Assembly (NCBI GenBank): GCA_018660965.1 | Contig: JABJJH010000477.1 | Location: forward strand, 1 to 8,113 | DNA: 8,113 bases | Source of the DNA: Rhodospirillaceae bacterium | Lineage (GTDB): Bacteria; Pseudomonadota; Alphaproteobacteria; UBA8366; GCA-2717185 | Direction of reading: 5' to 3' | Shown: one piece after another, positions 6,293-8,113 of the stretch | Layout: each line of letters begins with the position of its first letter | Numbering within the stretch: position 1 is the first letter of the stretch | The notes under the pieces: generated by a model | Database searches by the model: none | What the model was told of the DNA's origin: nothing | What the model saw: the letters and a program-made list of their open reading frames with translations, nothing else | Program-made: the position numbers and the translations under genes

Positions 6293-8113
6293 ATGAATAC
6301 GAGCGAGCAACACAATTTTGGCCATCCCGCGCGCGCCGCCGTCGATACGGCAATGACCAAGGATCCTGTTTGTGGAATGAACGTTCCATTGAACGCGGGC
6401 AAACCGGAATTTGAACACGAGGGTGAGACCTATCACTTTTGTTCGCAGGGGTGCCACGACAAGTTCGCCGCCGATCCAGGGCATTTTATTTCCGGGACGC
6501 ACAAAAAACAAAGCGCGCCCCCGGCGCAGGGCGCCAAATATACCTGTCCAATGCATCCCGAAATTGTGCGCGACGCGCCAGGCGATTGCCCTAAGTGCGG
6601 CATGGCGCTGGAACCAATGGGCGTTCCCGCAGCCGATGAAGGGCCGAATCCGGAACTGATCGATTTCAAGCGCCGCTTTTGGGTGGGCGCCGTGCTCACG
6701 ATTCCGCTTTTGGTGTTGACGATGGGCCCCTTTGTCGGGCTTGGCTTCGTGCGCGAAATTCTTGGTGAGAGGGTGACGCTCTGGATCGAACTTTTCCTCG
6801 GCACACCGGTCATATTGTGGGTGGGCTGGCCGTTTTTCGTGCGCGGCGTCAACTCCGTGATCAACCGCAGCCTGAACATGTTCACGCTGATCAGCATGGG
6901 TGTAGGCTCGGCGTTTCTGTTCAGTGTGGTCGCGGTGCTCACGCCGGGAATTTTTCCGGACGGGTTTCGGGATGCCAACGGCAATGTCGGAGTCTATTTC
7001 GAGGCGGGTGCGGTGATTGTCGTTCTCGTCCTGCTTGGTCAGTTAATGGAACTTGGCGCGCGCGAGCGCACGGGTTCCGCGATTCGGGCACTCCTTGATC
7101 TCGCTGCAAAAACCGCCCGTGTGATCCACCCGGACGGGCGGGAGGTAGATGTCCCGCTTGAGGATGTCAAAGTCGGAGATCGTCTGCGCGTGCGACCGGG
7201 GGATAAGGTTCCGGTTGATGGTGTTGTTGTCGAGGGTAGATCGTCGATTGACGAGTCGATGATTTCGGGTGAGCCCATTCCGGTCGAAAAAGTCGAAGGC
7301 GACAAGATAACCGGCGCAACGATCAACGGTACGGGAAGTCTGGTTATGGAGGCAAAGCGCGTCGGCGCGGACACGATGCTTAGTCAAATCGTCGAGATGG
7401 TTGCGAACGCGCAACGCAGCCGCCCGCCGATCCAGAAACTCGCCGACTCCGTGGCCGGTATGTTCGTGCCGGTCGTCATCGTCGTCGCGGTCATTGCATT
7501 CGTTGTTTGGGCGATCTGGGGCCCCGCTCCGGCGCTCTCCTATGCACTGGTATCGGCTGTCGCTGTTTTGATCATTGCGTGCCCTTGTGCGCTGGGTCTC
7601 GCGACGCCCATGTCGATCATGACGGCAACCGGTCGAGGCGCGCAGGCAGGCGTGTTGATCAAGAATGCCGAAGCGCTGGAACGTTTCGCCAAGGTCGACA
7701 CACTGATCGTCGATAAAACAGGCACACTGACCGTCGGCAAACCGAAGCTCGTCGCGGTGCTTCCGGAAACAGGTCGGGGCGAAGACGAGGTGTTGCGTCT
7801 GGCTGCGAGCCTGGAGCGTGGCTCGGAGCATCCGTTGGCGGAGGCGATCGTTACTGGCGCCGAAGAGCGGGGGATACATTTAGCAAAAGCCGAGGCGTTC
7901 GAGGCGATCACCGGCAAGGGGGTAAAGGGCGTCGTCGATGGCGAGCCCGTGGCGCTCGGCAACGCCAAACTGGTCACCGATATGGGCCTCGACGGTGGCG
8001 CCCTTTCTGCAACCGCCAATGCCCGGCGCGACGTGGGGGAGACGGTGATGTTCGTCATCGTCGGTTCAAAGATCGCTGGTCTCGTGTCGGTCGCCGACCC
8101 GGTGAAAGAGACC
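6293..8113 (+). CDS. copA: P1B-type Cu+-transporting ATPase (CopA-like) with N-terminal YHS domain, 3'-truncated by window
   Basis: The first 607 codons of a heavy-metal-pumping P-type ATPase of the inner membrane, which exports Cu+ (or Ag+) at the cost of ATP; the end lies beyond the right edge. In order: a YHS domain (about 21-66) with CGM at 27-29, H48, C50 and C54; a second metal-binding motif, TCPMHP with C85 and CPKCGM with C99 and C102; four transmembrane helices (about 128-150, 164-184, 195-218, 236-258); the actuator domain with SGEP (325-328, TGE equivalent); helices at about 388-410 and 416-437 with the ion-binding CPC (430-432); the phosphorylation site DKTGT (D474); SEHP (511-514) and TGKGV (540-544) in the nucleotide-binding domain. 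The GDGxNDxP hinge and last two helices are off the window. The CPC and SEHP motifs fit Cu+ pumps (P1B-1). No HMA-type CxxC domain is present at the N-terminus; the YHS and Cys motifs replace it. ATG 6293 has GGAG 7 nt upstream. Confidence 0.93.
   Translation, partial: MNTSEQHNFGHPARAAVDTAMTKDPVCGMNVPLNAGKPEFEHEGETYHFCSQGCHDKFAADPGHFISGTHKKQSAPPAQGAKYTCPMHPEIVRDAPGDCPKCGMALEPMGVPAADEGPNPELIDFKRRFWVGAVLTIPLLVLTMGPFVGLGFVREILGERVTLWIELFLGTPVILWVGWPFFVRGVNSVINRSLNMFTLISMGVGSAFLFSVVAVLTPGIFPDGFRDANGNVGVYFEAGAVIVVLVLLGQLMELGARERTGSAIRALLDLAAKTARVIHPDGREVDVPLEDVKVGDRLRVRPGDKVPVDGVVVEGRSSIDESMISGEPIPVEKVEGDKITGATINGTGSLVMEAKRVGADTMLSQIVEMVANAQRSRPPIQKLADSVAGMFVPVVIVVAVIAFVVWAIWGPAPALSYALVSAVAVLIIACPCALGLATPMSIMTATGRGAQAGVLIKNAEALERFAKVDTLIVDKTGTLTVGKPKLVAVLPETGRGEDEVLRLAASLERGSEHPLAEAIVTGAEERGIHLAKAEAFEAITGKGVKGVVDGEPVALGNAKLVTDMGLDGGALSATANARRDVGETVMFVIVGSKIAGLVSVADPVKET

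Noticed and set aside
6079..6402. 107-codon minus-strand frame upstream of and overlapping the ATPase start
   Set aside because: It overlaps the ribosome site and first codons of the ATPase gene, crosses into the long dyad, and has no recognisable domain.
7043..7879. 278-codon open frame on the minus strand
   Set aside because: Entirely antisense to the copper ATPase, whose motifs are unambiguous. The translation is rich in Arg, Asp and His with no domain pattern, typical of a shadow frame in GC-rich DNA.

Overview
The window looks like part of a GC-rich proteobacterial chromosome. The gene families and G/C-ending codon use suggest an alphaproteobacterium, but no rRNA or tRNA is present to fix the taxon. 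It holds two coding blocks facing away from each other, separated by about 870 bases.

The left block (1-5423) lies entirely on the minus strand and reads as one operon. In order of transcription it holds a VOC-fold (glyoxalase/dioxygenase-like) protein at 5423-4998, a fold-type IV PLP aminotransferase of the branched-chain/D-amino-acid type at 4901-3963, a hydantoinase B/5-oxoprolinase subunit at 3960-2317, a hydantoinase A/5-oxoprolinase subunit at 2324-198, and the first 67 codons of a thiamine-diphosphate enzyme of the acetolactate synthase/decarboxylase superfamily, from 201 off the left edge. The last four are packed with a 2-nt gap, an 8-nt overlap and a 4-nt ATGA overlap. The set suggests a route in which a cyclic amide (hydantoin, oxoproline or related lactam) is opened to an amino acid, deaminated to a 2-oxo acid and then processed by the ThDP enzyme. 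The substrate is not known.

The middle (5424-6292) has no convincing intact gene. Its left half carries a reading frame open for about 150 codons but with no ATG. Part of it resembles the nuclease-like region of terminase-related proteins, so it is probably a decayed fragment. The right half is visibly more AT-rich. It carries a 43-bp dyad with perfect 16-bp arms and, just downstream of it, a good candidate sigma-70 promoter pointing to the right-hand gene.

The right block is the first 607 codons of a P1B-type copper-transporting ATPase on the plus strand (from 6293, cut by the right edge). It begins with a YHS domain and a second Cys-rich metal-binding motif instead of the usual HMA domain. 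The catabolic operon and the metal gene have no evident functional link; the remnant and the dyad between them suggest a rearranged junction.
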